Source: Lingula anatina (lineage: Eukaryota > Brachiopoda > Lingulata > Lingulida > Lingulidae). Taken from it: a stretch of 26,654 nt of DNA. The position numbers and the translations under genes are program-made. Of the stretch, positions 8,484 through 19,520 are shown piece after piece. The stretch covers positions 296,099 to 322,752 of the forward strand of contig NW_019775495.1 in the NCBI RefSeq assembly GCF_001039355.2. The letters are read 5' to 3'. Below the pieces are notes generated by a model. That model had not been told where the DNA came from. It was given only the letters and a program-made list of their open reading frames with translations, and made no database searches. Numbering within the stretch: position 1 is the first letter of the stretch; each line of letters opens with the position of its first letter.

Positions 8484-10979
8484 GGAGAGTTGCAGTGGCT
8501 TATCAGTGGAAAATAGTGAGGAATTTTGCCCAAGCAAAGTGGAAATATTTCTAATTTTTGGCGCCATTGTGACAGAACTGCCCTAATCAAAAATCAGTGC
8601 AAAAATTGTTTTTAAGTTGTCAAATTAGAAGAACAGCAAAGGCTGCAATTCTTGTTTTGCAGTGACATCTATGCTTCAGTTGATGGCCACCTTGTGTTTG
8701 GTATGGCCAAGAGGTGCTTAATTGGATTCTTCCCAATACCAATCCCACTAGACAGGGGAATGTGCATGTTTAATTTGTAAATATAAATGCTTTCTTAATT
8801 TGAAGGTCATGGCTCTGTCCAAACAAAATATGTATGTTATTAAGATATCAAATCCAGACAGAAAAACTGTGAAAAAGGTTAAAATTAAGAATCTGCTTCA
8901 GTTGCTATAGAGTAGTTTTGAAGGTTGTACTGGTATTTATATCCCAGCTCATGATTTAATGTAATGTTTCTTGAGTGAAATCATTACGGCCTTATATCAC
9001 CAATGGCCACCATGTCGTGATTCTGTGGCCAATTTCGTAATTTTTTGAGTTCTTCCAAATAACTGTGGCACAATACAAAATGATCTTATATGACTTTGAT
9101 GGTAATGTGATCAGTAAGGATTTATATTAAGATTTATATATTTATAAAAATAAAAGAGTCATAATAATAATATTTTATAAGAAATAAATATAGCATTGTA
9201 CAGAATTTAAAAATCAGTTACTGCAAGTCACACATATAGAGTAAGGGCATAAATATTAACAACGAGTTGTCATTTTGCATATTTTTCCAAGTGTTTCCAA
9301 AGTGAAAACAATAATTCCTTGTTAACATTATTTCTAATGTCAGAAATTTAGTTTTGAAAAACAATTTTTATTAGAGTGCAGCTGAAAGTGCAATAACTGA
9401 TTGAATGGAATTTAAGGTTACAAAAAGGCAAGATAAAAAAAAAACAGCCTATTTAACACTTGTGTGATTTTTAAAAAAATAAATAAACCATGTAACCATT
9501 TTTAGCTTATAGCATTTAGCATTTTTAAGGAAAAGTTTGAACTGCTGCTAATCACTTTTTTCTCTAATGGATAAGCTTGTGAAGAAATCTGAAGTTATTT
9601 GGAAGCATGTGTGCTATTGTAAAAATAAATGCTATAATTTCAGGGGTCTGTAGATAGATGCTCTACTGCTGTTAATGTACGCTAGTATGGGCAGCTTTCT
9701 GGGGAAACTGCTGAATTTTTACATAAATAACAATAAATTATAAAAATTCTACCATTAAATTAATTTTGTAAATTGGTGCAAATATTTAATTCAACTCCAA
9801 CCTGTTACTCATGTTGTCATAATGATTGTATATAAATTGCCGATCATCAAGTCCATGCTTCAATCATCATGTATATTTCATTAAACTTGAAAACTTTTTA
9901 AGTACAAGTTATCATATGTTTAACTGGCTTGTGCAGTTTTGTTTGAAGAATCACTGGAAAATACCTTTTATTTAATTCGAAGTAATATCAGTGACACTGA
10001 TATTTAGGTTTTGTTAATGATAAAATCATAATCAGTGGCAAGGCATATGAAAATTCTTAATAAATAATTTCAAAATCATGTCTATTGTTCAAATTTACTG
10101 CATGTCTTTGGTATAGAGTTAAAAAGGTCAAATGCAGAGAACACATACAATACATTCAAATGTACAACCATACATTGTTGCTATACCAGCAGTGTTAAAG
10201 AAATTTTTGGACTCCCAACTGATGAATTATTTAATGGTAAGTCAAACGACGAGAGCCACTGTGAAAGAAAATAGGGTAATTTTTTTGCAAAAAAAAATAC
10301 GACAAGAGCCCCCAAAGTTTCTCTATTAGAACTACTTTATATCAAATTTTTGGCTTTTGCCAAATAAATAAAATTTCATCAAATCAATGCTTAACACTGA
10401 GAAATGCTGTTAAAAATTTCAAATCAAAGTTCATGCATCTTAGCATGTGTCATCTGGCCTGTAAAGGTTTTAAACAGCCACTTTTACAGATAAAAACTAG
10501 AAAATATCTAAGAAAAATATAGCACTTTTTATTATTTTTAAAAATCCCTACCATAAACCTCCCCATTTATAAACAATTTTCATTAAATTTTTTAACTGCA
10601 TAATGAAATGAAAATTCCATTAAAGAATTATAAATACAAATTAAAGGTATTACAACCCAAGTCCCAGTTTCTGAGGTCCTTTAGATCTTCTGAGTTTTTA
10701 GGCATTGGTCCTCATCAGACCTATTAAGAAATTAGACATGCAATCCTTGGTTCCTCTTCCTTGTACACATTTTGACATAAAATGCACCACTTGGGACAAA
10801 AAACAATGTAATCTGGTAGTCCTTCTTGTCTGAAACTGTGGATCTTAAACCAGAAATTGAATCAACATCTATTCCATCAATTGTACCCTCCCCCCACCCC
10901 AACCAAAGGAAAAAAACATTCAATAAATATGAAAAAATAAATCATCAATATGTCTGAACCAAACACATAACAGAGTTCT
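8484..10979. other. Convergent 3' UTR region between cadherin and COG6
   Basis: No coding exon is seen. The left part should be the 3' UTR of the long cadherin isoform. Plus-strand AATAAA motifs occur near 9146, 9477, 9625, 9727, 10061 and 10361, and the true site cannot be chosen. The right part should be the COG6 3' UTR on the minus strand, with one candidate signal (AATAAA on the minus strand) at 10528-10533. Open frames at 10132-10329 and 10732-10923 have no support. Confidence 0.5.
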
Positions 10980-11827
10980 CTATATCAGCAAATGTTTTAC
11001 TTGTTCAGGAGTCCGAGGCATGAGATTTTGAGGGTCTTTGTACCCATTCTGAGGGGCGGTGATAGCAGTGTACAGCTCCTCATACGCTGACACAATCAGC
11101 TCCATAGAACGTTTCCTTGTTGTTTCTCTGAAAATTTAGATATATTTTATTTTAAACTGCAGATGAAATGTGATTAGTTTACCATAGAGCATTTCTAGAT
11201 TATTACTCTAATTTTTTAATTAATTTTTTATCAGTAGTAAACTGTCTTATTGAGGAAAGAAAGAAAACACTCATTTCTTTACCAGAAACTCTCCCTATGA
11301 TTTCATACAAAATTCAGGAACTTTCTTAAATCTCTTTTTACACACAAAAAGGAGGAATTTATCCACAAGAAGTGGACCCCCATCTCTTTTACCAGGTGGA
11401 CTTTACCTTACAGTGGTACTCTGAAGTAAGCTACACTGTTGTAATATGTAACCATCAGGAGTGGACAAGAAACTGTCAAACTTGGCCTGGAAAGAAAATC
11501 ATAAGAAGTGCAATTGTTTAATTACTTAATCAACTAAATACTTCAATGTTAAGTTAATTAACAACTATATACATACTCAATAATAAATGTTTTTTTTTTT
11601 TCAAGAACTTATTTTTTAAGGAAAAAGATCATCATCATCATATACATCATCTTCATCAAATATATAATATCACTAAACAAGAACTTACTAAAACCCAACA
11701 ATTTATCCATTCTTCTACATCATCATCAAATGTATAATATCAGCACTTACTATAGCTCCCTTAAGTGTCCCTGGCTCCATTCCAGGGATAGATGACAATG
11801 GACCCTAAAATATAAGGGGAAAAATAC

Positions 11828-11858
<31 letters not shown>

Positions 11859-14659
11859 CAATTCCACAGAGCATCAAGAGGAAATCTAAAACTTTATACT
11901 TTATACAGGCACATGCACACACACACACACACACATACACACACACATACATACACACAAACATACACACACACACAAAGAGTGTGAGAGAATCAGAACC
12001 CACCTGTTTTGGCTGATGTTGCTGTACTATACCATATGTGCTTGCCAGTCCAACTCTGTGCAGGATGTGAGATGCCTGTTCACTGATCAGTGTGTCTATA
12101 TGGGCATCAATCTAAAATTGAATGAGTAAAATTTCATGTTATCACAAACTAGCATATCATATAATTTAAAACGCCCTTCAGCGGCCTTGTTTATAATTTG
12201 TATCCCACCATAAAATTTTGCCAAAATAAAATACCAATCAAATATACTCTTTGTTAGTGATCGCATTACAGTGTGACATATACTTTTTGATATAATTTAT
12301 GTGATTTAAAGGTATGACAAACAATTCTATTAATCCTGTGTATACATGGGGGAGGGAGGGAGGGAGGGAGGGAGAGGGAGAAACTGACTTACCTGTGCCT
12401 GTAACATCTCCAGTCTCTGGTCAGTGTACTCAAACAGGGCCAGGGCACTCTGCATGGTGTACAGACAATTAATCATGTAGGTGGCCATGTCCACCGTGGT
12501 CAGTTTACTGGCCGAGAGGGAGCACATCTGGATCAAGGGGTCAATCACACTGGACATGATCTGGAAGACAAATCACTGTGGTCAGCTCCTTCAAGGGGAT
12601 CAGGGTACCTTTCCATAATACCCAGCCCTGTCTAATCCCAAAATCTATATATCTGGGCAAGTGTTCTTGAAAACAAGTAGCTCACCATGTGGATGACTGA
12701 GTAGTCTTCTTTTTTGTTGTTGATGCACATGAAACTAAACTGCTGTGTAACAGATTTTTTTGTCACTTTTAATTTGCCTTCATGGCAGCTTCCATCCAAA
12801 GTCACAGTAGGAAGCAGTTGTAAAATTAAGTAAAAAGGTACAAGAGCTCATACCTTACAAACCATCTACCGTCGAACATCAATTAAGTACGTGAATAATT
12901 GGACCTTTGTGAAAAGTTACCAGAAAAAGTAAGTCNGTGCACGGCGACGGCGACAGCGACAGCGACATGATCGGCGACGGCGACGACAGACGCAGGTGAT
13001 GGCAATATGTACAGACACATCTGTGTCTGTACATAAAAATTATACCTTAGAGAAATCCTTCTGCCTGTCATCTATTGACACCACTGAGGAATCATGGGAA
13101 GACAACACATCTTTCAGCAGCTGTAGCGTTTGGTTCAGAGGTCCAGTGGGTCCCAGCTCAGCAGGAGGAAGCTCAACCTGTTGGTGGGAAAAAATATCTT
13201 AGAGGTGTAAACTTTGTGGTTGTTAGGTTCCTTATTATTTTCTTTTCTGTTGTCAAATTTATCTTTTTATTCTGTAAGACATTTTTTTGTCCTAGTAATA
13301 TAAAAATTAATCTTGACCCAAATACAGAAAGTGCTTAATCATACATCAACATTTATAAGAATGATTTTTATATGATGAACTACCAAACCTTATCCAGCAG
13401 CCTTGCTGCATGTATGTTCAGACTGTTAAAGAACATCTTAGAGCTCAAGACATGAGCTTCGTCCAGGGTGCCCAGGAGAGAGGCGTCTTTAGACAGCAGC
13501 TGACTGGATGGAAAACATTTTACGTACATGAATATCAACCAATTGATCCCTTGTCAATATGAGCCTTTTTTTTCTCCTATTTACATTTCCGTGTATTACT
13601 TAGTATGCCATCAACTATTATTGTTTATTTCAAATTTTTCCTTTTCTTCTCTTTTTTTTAAATTTTTTTGCTAGCTATTGTTTTTTTTCCACATTCATCA
13701 CTGATTTGATCGTCTGAGAAAAACTGAAAATTAAAAATTTGAAAAAATGAGACCATATAACTCACCCTATCGTGTGTTCATAGAACTTGAGTAGATTGGT
13801 GAGTTTATACAACAGGACAGGCCCTGGCTCTGCCACCACTACCTGCTCCACTCTCACCTGGAAGAACAGACAGGCAGATATGGGTAAATACCTTTACCAT
13901 TGGCTCTTGTGTAGCAATGCTAACCAAATAAAGCACTTTGTAAGAAGCCCACATCACCAATGACATCATCACTCTTACAGCTCACATTTTCAAGTCAGTC
14001 ACCTAATTAAGGCTCCCTTGATGAAGGGTCAAAACTTCAATCTTCATAGTTATAAAAACATGCTTAATCTTAAAGGGATAATAACTCTTCGTATGAGGTC
14101 TATATTTCACAATAAAAACATTGTGAATAACTCATAGAAATGTAATATATTCTGTGCTACGACAAAAACAGCAGTTAGCTATTATTCTGATATCTAAGCT
14201 TGTCATAAGACCACGTGACCTACATTGATGGCTATACTCTCTTATAATCTCTTAAGAGATTTTAACAAAAAACCAAACTTTTCAGAAAAAAACCAGGGAC
14301 TAACTTTGAATGTAAAAATGGATTCATTAACCATTGGTAAGAATGGGAAAATTATTGTTTACTCCAGGAAAATTCATTTTTTGGCAAAAACAAAGAGTTA
14401 TTATCCCTTTAAGCTCTCAGTGACCTTTTATCAAGGGTGAAGACATCAAAATGTTCTGTAACACCAGTAATTAGCATCTGATTTTACATGCAAGTACATA
14501 TGTACATATACATATATGTATGTATATATGTATATATATGTACATATGTACATATGTAAATAATTTTATTCAGACCACTTTTAAGAAAACTAACCTTAAA
14601 GGGTCTGCAAACACCCTCGGTAATATGCCCTAAAATGTCTTGAATTGTCCCCTCATTAG
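10980..14659 (-). CDS. COG6: COG6 exons 12-20: C-terminal helical bundle (CATCHR-type)
   Basis: Exons 14595-14659, 13766-13857, 13389-13503, 13046-13177, 12393-12560, 12004-12111, 11751-11804, 11407-11486 and 10980-11127 all join in frame. Signatures are [117 protein letters not shown] and the end [13 protein letters not shown] before TAG (10980-10982). This is the helical-rod fold shared by COG, exocyst and other tethers. The insertion-free alignment to remembered vertebrate COG6 supports every junction. Confidence 0.95.
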
Positions 14660-17600
14660 CTGAAATACAAATCAAATATCACCTTGAAAACAGGGCGAAG
14701 ATGAAGCATTTACAAATTAGCCAATACTGTAATGTGTTTCTGCTCTGGACAGTGCCCTTGCAAAGCAACTTGAAAAGCTTTTGCCTATTCACTGTTTTTA
14801 CAGGTTGTTTTACCATATGTTGACAAAGAGCATGGGCACCAGCAGCCATTTTATTTAAATGTTATCTTCTTTATAGTACATTTCTAATTTGTGCCACCTT
14901 CCCACTCCTAAGCTGAAAGACAATTTCAAATATAAATAAAGATAACTAAAAATATTTAAAACACACAGATTTTCCAAAGCTAGAAAGAGAAGAGATATAG
15001 TATTTTCAACCCCATAAGCCCAAGTGAAATCAAAATTAACAACAATTCTAACCTCTTCAGAAATATTCCACAAAATTATCATCTTTAATGTAAAAAAAAT
15101 CAAACCAGTGCTTGGTGGAGCCAATGGTTCTGAAAACCAATAACAGTCAATAACAATGATACCATGTAATAGGGAAAGTACAGATAAAACACCAACTCTG
15201 TTTGCCTTTAATCTTCATAATATCCACTCATTAAAATGCCATGACACTCCTTTCTCAGAGGTAAAAAAATAATAATAATCAAAAACTATGACCCTCAACA
15301 TATATCTATAAAAAACCATTTCATTCCCTTGAAGTTCACAAAAACAAATACACCGATTGGTCCTGCCCTCTGATATGTTTCCCTGACACCAACAACAAAT
15401 ACACCAAGTCTGATTGGTCCAGTCATCTGATATTGTAAAACCATATTGTTTCCCTGACAACAATTACACCTAATGTCCCCATCCCCTGACCTTCATCAGC
15501 TTTCATGACAGCCTCCTCTATCAGTTCATATCCATACAGACCACTATATATACCAGTCTTTTTCCTGTACATTGGGCCGTAAAGGATCTTCCCTGAGTCA
15601 CAACAATATTATAAAAATATCTATGAATTCAATGTAAAAATGTTAGTACAAAATAATTCAGTGGGTAAATACAGAACAAGCTAATTATAATCAAAACAAT
15701 GTGATGTACCTAAGGCCCATCTTTCAATGTAGCCCTACCTACAGTCTATACTTACAACAATTATTGCACTTCTTCAGTAGAGTCTGTAGATGTTCTTTTT
15801 CTGATGCTGTCGCCTGGTGTAACCATGCCAACATGTCACCCACGTACCGCAAAGGATCATGTGAATGTAATTCAATTGGTCTTGGTGTTCCTCCTGGACC
15901 TTAAAGAAAAGAAATGATGCCATTTGCACGAGCAGAGTATCTCAGGAAAAATGTTTGAAGATACCTTTATTTTCCTGAATAAATATTATTTAAAACATTC
16001 TGTGAATTCAAGAATGGTTATTCATTGAATCATTCTATAAATGAATAATCATGTAGGTCAAATGAGTGGGATATTCATTTCACATTATCTAAAAATGAAA
16101 CTGTTACAGTGTTTCATTTGAAATGCCCTTAACAGGGTTTAGGCAATTCATTACTAAACTAGTTGGACTATTTGAACAAGTGAAACATTCAGTTGAGCCA
16201 GGATTTACCTCCTCTTGTTAAAGCATCAATGAACCCTCGCACAATGGCTGTCCTTCTGGCTGTACCAAACTCATCCAGAGAATACCTACAACACACACGA
16301 ATATGCATTACTGATAATCTATACTTCAGTGAACAAAATAATCAAAAACAACCTCTGACATTTTATCAGATTACTGAGTTTGAAATGTATATTTTTACAA
16401 GACTAAATAGTCCAGTAGTAAACTGATCTCAGTACAAGTAGGAGGCTTATATCACAAGCTGATTTCAATATATTTCAATAATAACAATAATAATAATTAT
16501 AATAATCAAAATACACTACATAACTACCTGAAGAGCACTGGTCTGTCCTGTAATGCCTCTAAACCCAAACAGAGCTGAGAACTGATATCTGGAGACTCAT
16601 TGCTCAGAGCCCTGCATTCATCTGGAGAGAAGAAATGGCAATATTTTCTACTAGTTTCATGGTGGAGATTCAAATCTGGGCAGGATTAATAGGCCTGAAA
16701 GACAGATTGGTGAGATGCCAACTAAAAATCCTCTTTAAACAGATTTCAAATCTAATTACAAAGACCCTCTAATAACTGCCTTACTCAAAGTTTGAGATTG
16801 TAAGAAAATTGCAGATTCTACATTATTGCACAGGCCTGTAGACAGTAATTTAAATCAAATTTGTGGCCATTTCTAAATTTGGATCAACTAAAAGGGTCAG
16901 AAGGTACCATTTTTCAGAAGAACATTCCCCCGCCCCCTGAAATGTCTGCCTCCAGGCGTGTACTTACTCTGAGTCCACCTGTACAGTCTCTCGTATGCTG
17001 ACTCCTGATGTAGTGCCATTGATTCCATTATCTCCAACCTACAACAAAATCACACAGCAATTCCTCAATTAATTCACTCATACGATAATTGATTAGATAT
17101 ATATTCCCAAGCCTTCTTTTTATTTAATATTTCCCTTAATTTGATTTTGATTCAGTAGTAAGACTTAGTGAAGTATGAGTCTGGAAACGGTTGCTGTTTA
17201 TATAATGTCGTGTTTTCCATACTGCCACTCCATTTTAATCTCTTTTTCTCTAAACACTTGTTATTTACGCTAGGCAATGTTCGGCCACTCACCCTGCTGT
17301 CTGTTGATTTGTTCTGAGCAACACCTTGCAGTCTGTGTGGATCTGTTTTACACGGGCCAAAGCTTTGAAGAAGTCCTGGAATATCACAAATTTAGAAATA
17401 AATAAATTTATTTATTTACTAAATATATAAAAATAATACAAAATCAAAATCAACTCTAGGTATCACTTATAATTATATATGAAAATTCCAAGCATGATGA
17501 GATTTATTCAAGGCTGAATAAATACATCATATCCAGGCATTTGCAACTCTCAGTTATATCTCTACATCATATATACCTACAATTGCAGACACACTTACTG

Positions 17601-18519
17601 GATGCAGGGCACCATCCCGTGTTCCTCTAAGAATTTTCACCTCTTCTGGTTTCAGCTGAAATTTGGCCAGAAAAGCATCTGCCACCTGTGCTCTCATCTG
17701 TAGCCTCTGGCTGGTTACACACACACAAAAAAAAGAGAAGAGTTAAATTTATTCTGGAGAATTTTGTTTTGAAAAGCAGAAGGTGTGCTTACATTATGTA
17801 TTACAGTCTAAGATTTATTTCCGGTCCTGCAAGTGTAATAGCATTCTGAGAATATGACAAGCAGATATAACACCAGGAAGTGTGTACCATTCACATTTAC
17901 CTTTCTGTTTGCAACTGAGTTGTCTGGTTGATCAAATCATGGGTCTGCTCCTTTGCTGCCTGGAAAGAGAGACATTCTTGATGTGAATCTGCATTTTACA
18001 TGCTGCAGATATGTCAAAAGTATTGCAAAATAATGATTGTCAAAGACTCAGCATATAAAAACAACAACATTAACAATAGTAAAAATAATAACTGCAGGAA
18101 AGACAATTATAAACAAATATTTAACATTTAATTCAAAATTGTAATTTTTAATTAATATCCTAATAAACAAACATACAAACAGATAAAGGACTAAACAAAC
18201 AAAACAGTGAACCAACCAAAGCAGTAAAAAAGCATCCCACTTTCACAAGTTCTACTAAAGTGATTATATTAAATTTGACTTTGTCTATAAACCATCATTA
18301 CATAGGAACGAAAAAGAATAGGAAGTTTACCTTTAATCTAGTGGTCATGTCCTGACAGCACTCACTCATTCCTTTCACATCTTCATAGACAGAGTCAAGT
18401 TGCTGAAATGTGAATAATATTAAACTAAAACAAAATTAACACGAAGTAAGATGTATTTCATTAAAATGTTAAGCGACAAATGGCATTTTAAGATGTAAAT
18501 TATTTATCTATATATAATA

Positions 18520-18583
<64 letters not shown>

Positions 18584-19520
18584 CTTTAACTTGCTGGAAA
18601 GCCTGAATGAAATCCTCATTGATGGCCAAACTCCTCCTCTCAACATCTCCTCTCAGGTTTCTTCTGTTCCTCAAGGTGTTTTCACTGAAGAAACTAGACA
18701 GAGCTTTGAGGGCTTCCAGCATTTCCTGAAAGTACAAGCAAAGTGTGCACTGACAATTGAAAATATTTACTTCTGATTTCTTTGAAATAAGCCAAGGCTT
18801 TTACTATTGTTATAATGGCTATCATAAGTACCACATGTATTAATTTTTCCCTTTATTTTACTTTCACATTGACATAAACCATTTCTTTCAAAGTAACAGA
18901 ACAGCTCCAGCACAGAATGAGGATTGGATTATTGGTAAATAAATGCCCCTGCATAACGATTCCATGGTTAGAAGCTGGATGAAATAGCATGGCATTTGAA
19001 ACATGTGAGCACATGTTATGCCTGATGTTGTCGGCAGGGTACAGGGGTTTCTGTCTTTTCTGACAGCACAGTGTGGACAAAAGTCAAATGTACCTGGGTT
19101 CGTGATCATGGTAGGGGCAATTTAGCATTTATAAATTAAGAATAAAAAGGAATTTTGCTGTACTTTCTTTGTTCTCATCTAAGTGATCCTAGCATTTGTC
19201 ATCAAAGGCTTTTATGGGCACGTTTTTTTTATTTTAACGCTTTATCTGAAGGTTTGACAATCTGGCTGCAGGTACAACTTCATGTAGTTAAGTTGGAAAT
19301 TCAACACTAATCGTTTACGGCCTGCCGACTGCCTGTTTGGTTAGCTGCAAGTTGCATGCAAAGACGACGACGACGAGCTTTAATACACAAAATATACATT
19401 CTTTACCTTATCATTATCAAGCCTTGTGTCTAGAATTTTATTCAGTTTTCTAGATAGAGGATTATTCGGTTGAGAGGACGGCGAAGACGTGTCAGCGGTC
19501 TGCTCTTGGATGGTCGCCAT
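10980..19520 (-). CDS. COG6: COG6, conserved oligomeric Golgi complex subunit 6 (20 exons, complete)
   Basis: COG6 belongs to lobe B of the COG tether, which captures vesicles recycling within the Golgi and so keeps glycosylation enzymes in place. Coding exons from 5' to 3' are 19407-19520, 18582-18725, 18331-18402, 17901-17959, 17599-17710, 17293-17375, 16968-17038, 16528-16621, 16209-16285, 15756-15899, 15491-15592, 14595-14659, 13766-13857, 13389-13503, 13046-13177, 12393-12560, 12004-12111, 11751-11804, 11407-11486 and 10980-11127. They total 2034 nt, or 677 codons plus stop; about 657 residues are known for human COG6. Family signatures are [72 protein letters not shown] and [12 protein letters not shown]. 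The start is ATGGCGACC, just before the conserved N-terminal region. Oddities are the extra 34-residue exon 11 and a microsatellite at the exon 2 donor. Confidence 0.96.
11829..11980. repeat. (GATA)n and (CA)n microsatellites filling COG6 intron 17
   Basis: The 199-base intron between exons 17 and 18 (11805-12003) is mostly a (GATA)n tract (about 11829-11859) and an interrupted (CA)n tract (about 11915-11980). The second ends about 24 bases after the exon 17 donor on the transcribed strand. Confidence 0.9.
12347..12378. repeat. (GGGA)n tract beside the COG6 exon 16 donor
   Basis: GGGGGAGGGAGGGAGGGAGG-type repeat on the plus strand. It lies about 14 bases downstream of the exon 16 donor on the minus strand. 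Four or more GGG runs spaced by single A bases fit the G-quadruplex pattern on the non-transcript strand, and the pre-mRNA carries the CCCT complement. Confidence 0.9.
12936..12990. repeat. GC-rich (GGCGAC)n-like minisatellite next to an N
   Basis: Hexanucleotide-type GGCGAC/AGCGAC repeat in an otherwise AT-rich COG6 intron (between exons 15 and 16). It follows an unresolved base at 12936, so a collapsed repeat or small assembly gap is likely here. Confidence 0.8.
13006..13035. repeat. 30-bp near-perfect palindrome after the COG6 exon 15 donor
   Basis: TATGTACAGACACA and its exact reverse complement are separated by two bases. On the COG6 strand the hairpin begins about 10 bases after the exon 15 donor (GTATAA, exon edge 13046). 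It could fold in the pre-mRNA near the splice site. Confidence 0.85.
14069..14413. mobile_element. MITE with 21-bp perfect inverted ends in COG6 intron 12
   Basis: About 345 bp bounded by CTTAAAGGGATAATAACTC (14069 onwards) and its reverse complement ending at 14413. The outer bases include TTAA, so the target duplication could be TTAA or TA; which one is not clear. Internal open frames are not protein-like. I associate TTAAAGGGATAATAACTC-type ends with bivalve and gastropod genomes, which supports a mollusc source. The polymerised (TATG/CATA)n palindromic tract at 14490-14557 lies just outside it. Confidence 0.65.
14490..14557. repeat. Self-complementary (TACATA/TATG)n simple repeat
   Basis: Alternating GTACATATGTACATA and TATGTATATA words form a self-complementary AT-rich tract about 40 bases from the COG6 exon 12 donor. 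It produces a spurious minus-strand reading frame rich in Tyr and Thr. Confidence 0.85.
15345..15470. repeat. Degenerate direct duplication downstream of COG6 exon 11
   Basis: Two copies of a segment share AAATACACC, GATTGGTCC, CATCTGATAT or CTCTGATAT, and GTTTCCCTGACA, offset by about 50-70 bases. They lie on the intron side of the weak exon 11 donor. Each copy carries a GATTGG (CCAAT-box-like) word, probably by chance. Confidence 0.6.
15491..15592 (-). CDS. COG6: COG6 exon 11: probable 34-residue cassette exon
   Basis: The exon has 102 nt and is phase 1 at both ends, so it is skippable in frame. It encodes [20 protein letters not shown] then [12 protein letters not shown], which is Tyr/Gly and Lys rich. 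It falls between LLKKCNNC and [19 protein letters not shown], where remembered human COG6 has no such insert. The acceptor (GTTGTGACTCAG) has a poor pyrimidine tract and the donor (G/GTCAGG) is weak, as is common for regulated exons. The sequence reads as genuine coding sequence, but I do not recognise a domain. Confidence 0.65.
15756..17959 (-). CDS. COG6: COG6 exons 4-10: middle helical region
   Basis: Exons 17901-17959, 17599-17710, 17293-17375, 16968-17038, 16528-16621, 16209-16285 and 15756-15899 join with matching phases (0-2, 2-0, 0-2, 2-1, 1-2, 2-1, 1-1). Recognisable stretches are [81 protein letters not shown] and the Gly/Pro turn [20 protein letters not shown]. The last codons (LLKKCNNC) end in phase 1 and can join exon 11 or exon 12. 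Confidence 0.94.
18331..19520 (-). CDS. COG6: COG6 exons 1-3: N-terminal coiled-coil region
   Basis: Exon 1 (19407-19520, 38 codons) holds a low-complexity start ([13 protein letters not shown]) and the conserved [18 protein letters not shown]. Exon 2 (18582-18725, 48 codons) gives [20 protein letters not shown] and [17 protein letters not shown]. Exon 3 (18331-18402, 24 codons) gives [20 protein letters not shown]. All boundaries are phase 0. Helical heptad-like sequence fits the N-terminal part of COG6 that packs with the other lobe B subunits. The exon 2 donor reads GAG/GTCTCTCT and runs straight into a (CT)n tract. A better-looking donor (CAA/GTTAAAG) lies 9 nt upstream. Confidence 0.93.
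18525..18580. repeat. (GA)28 microsatellite abutting the COG6 exon 2 donor
   Basis: A pure GA tract on the plus strand, that is (CT)n on the COG6 strand. The exon 2 donor GT at 18580-18581 is immediately followed by CTCTCT, so the +3 to +6 positions come from the repeat. Confidence 0.95.

Noticed and set aside
10132-10329. 65-codon plus-strand frame in the intergenic region
   Set aside because: It is short, AT-rich and without splice or start context. It lies in probable 3' UTR.
11761-12003. Minus-strand frame rich in Cys and Val repeats
   Set aside because: It comes from the (CA)n and (GATA)n microsatellites of COG6 intron 17.
12883-13071. Minus-strand frame with alternating Ala-Val
   Set aside because: It is produced by the GGCGAC hexanucleotide repeat and crosses an N.
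14225-14440. Plus-strand frame of 71 codons
   Set aside because: It lies within a short inverted-repeat element and reads opposite to the COG6 intron. No protein-like features.
18504-18737. Minus-strand frame ending in a long Ser-Leu repeat
   Set aside because: It is COG6 exon 2 read through its donor into the (CT)n tract. The Ser-Leu repeat is intronic.
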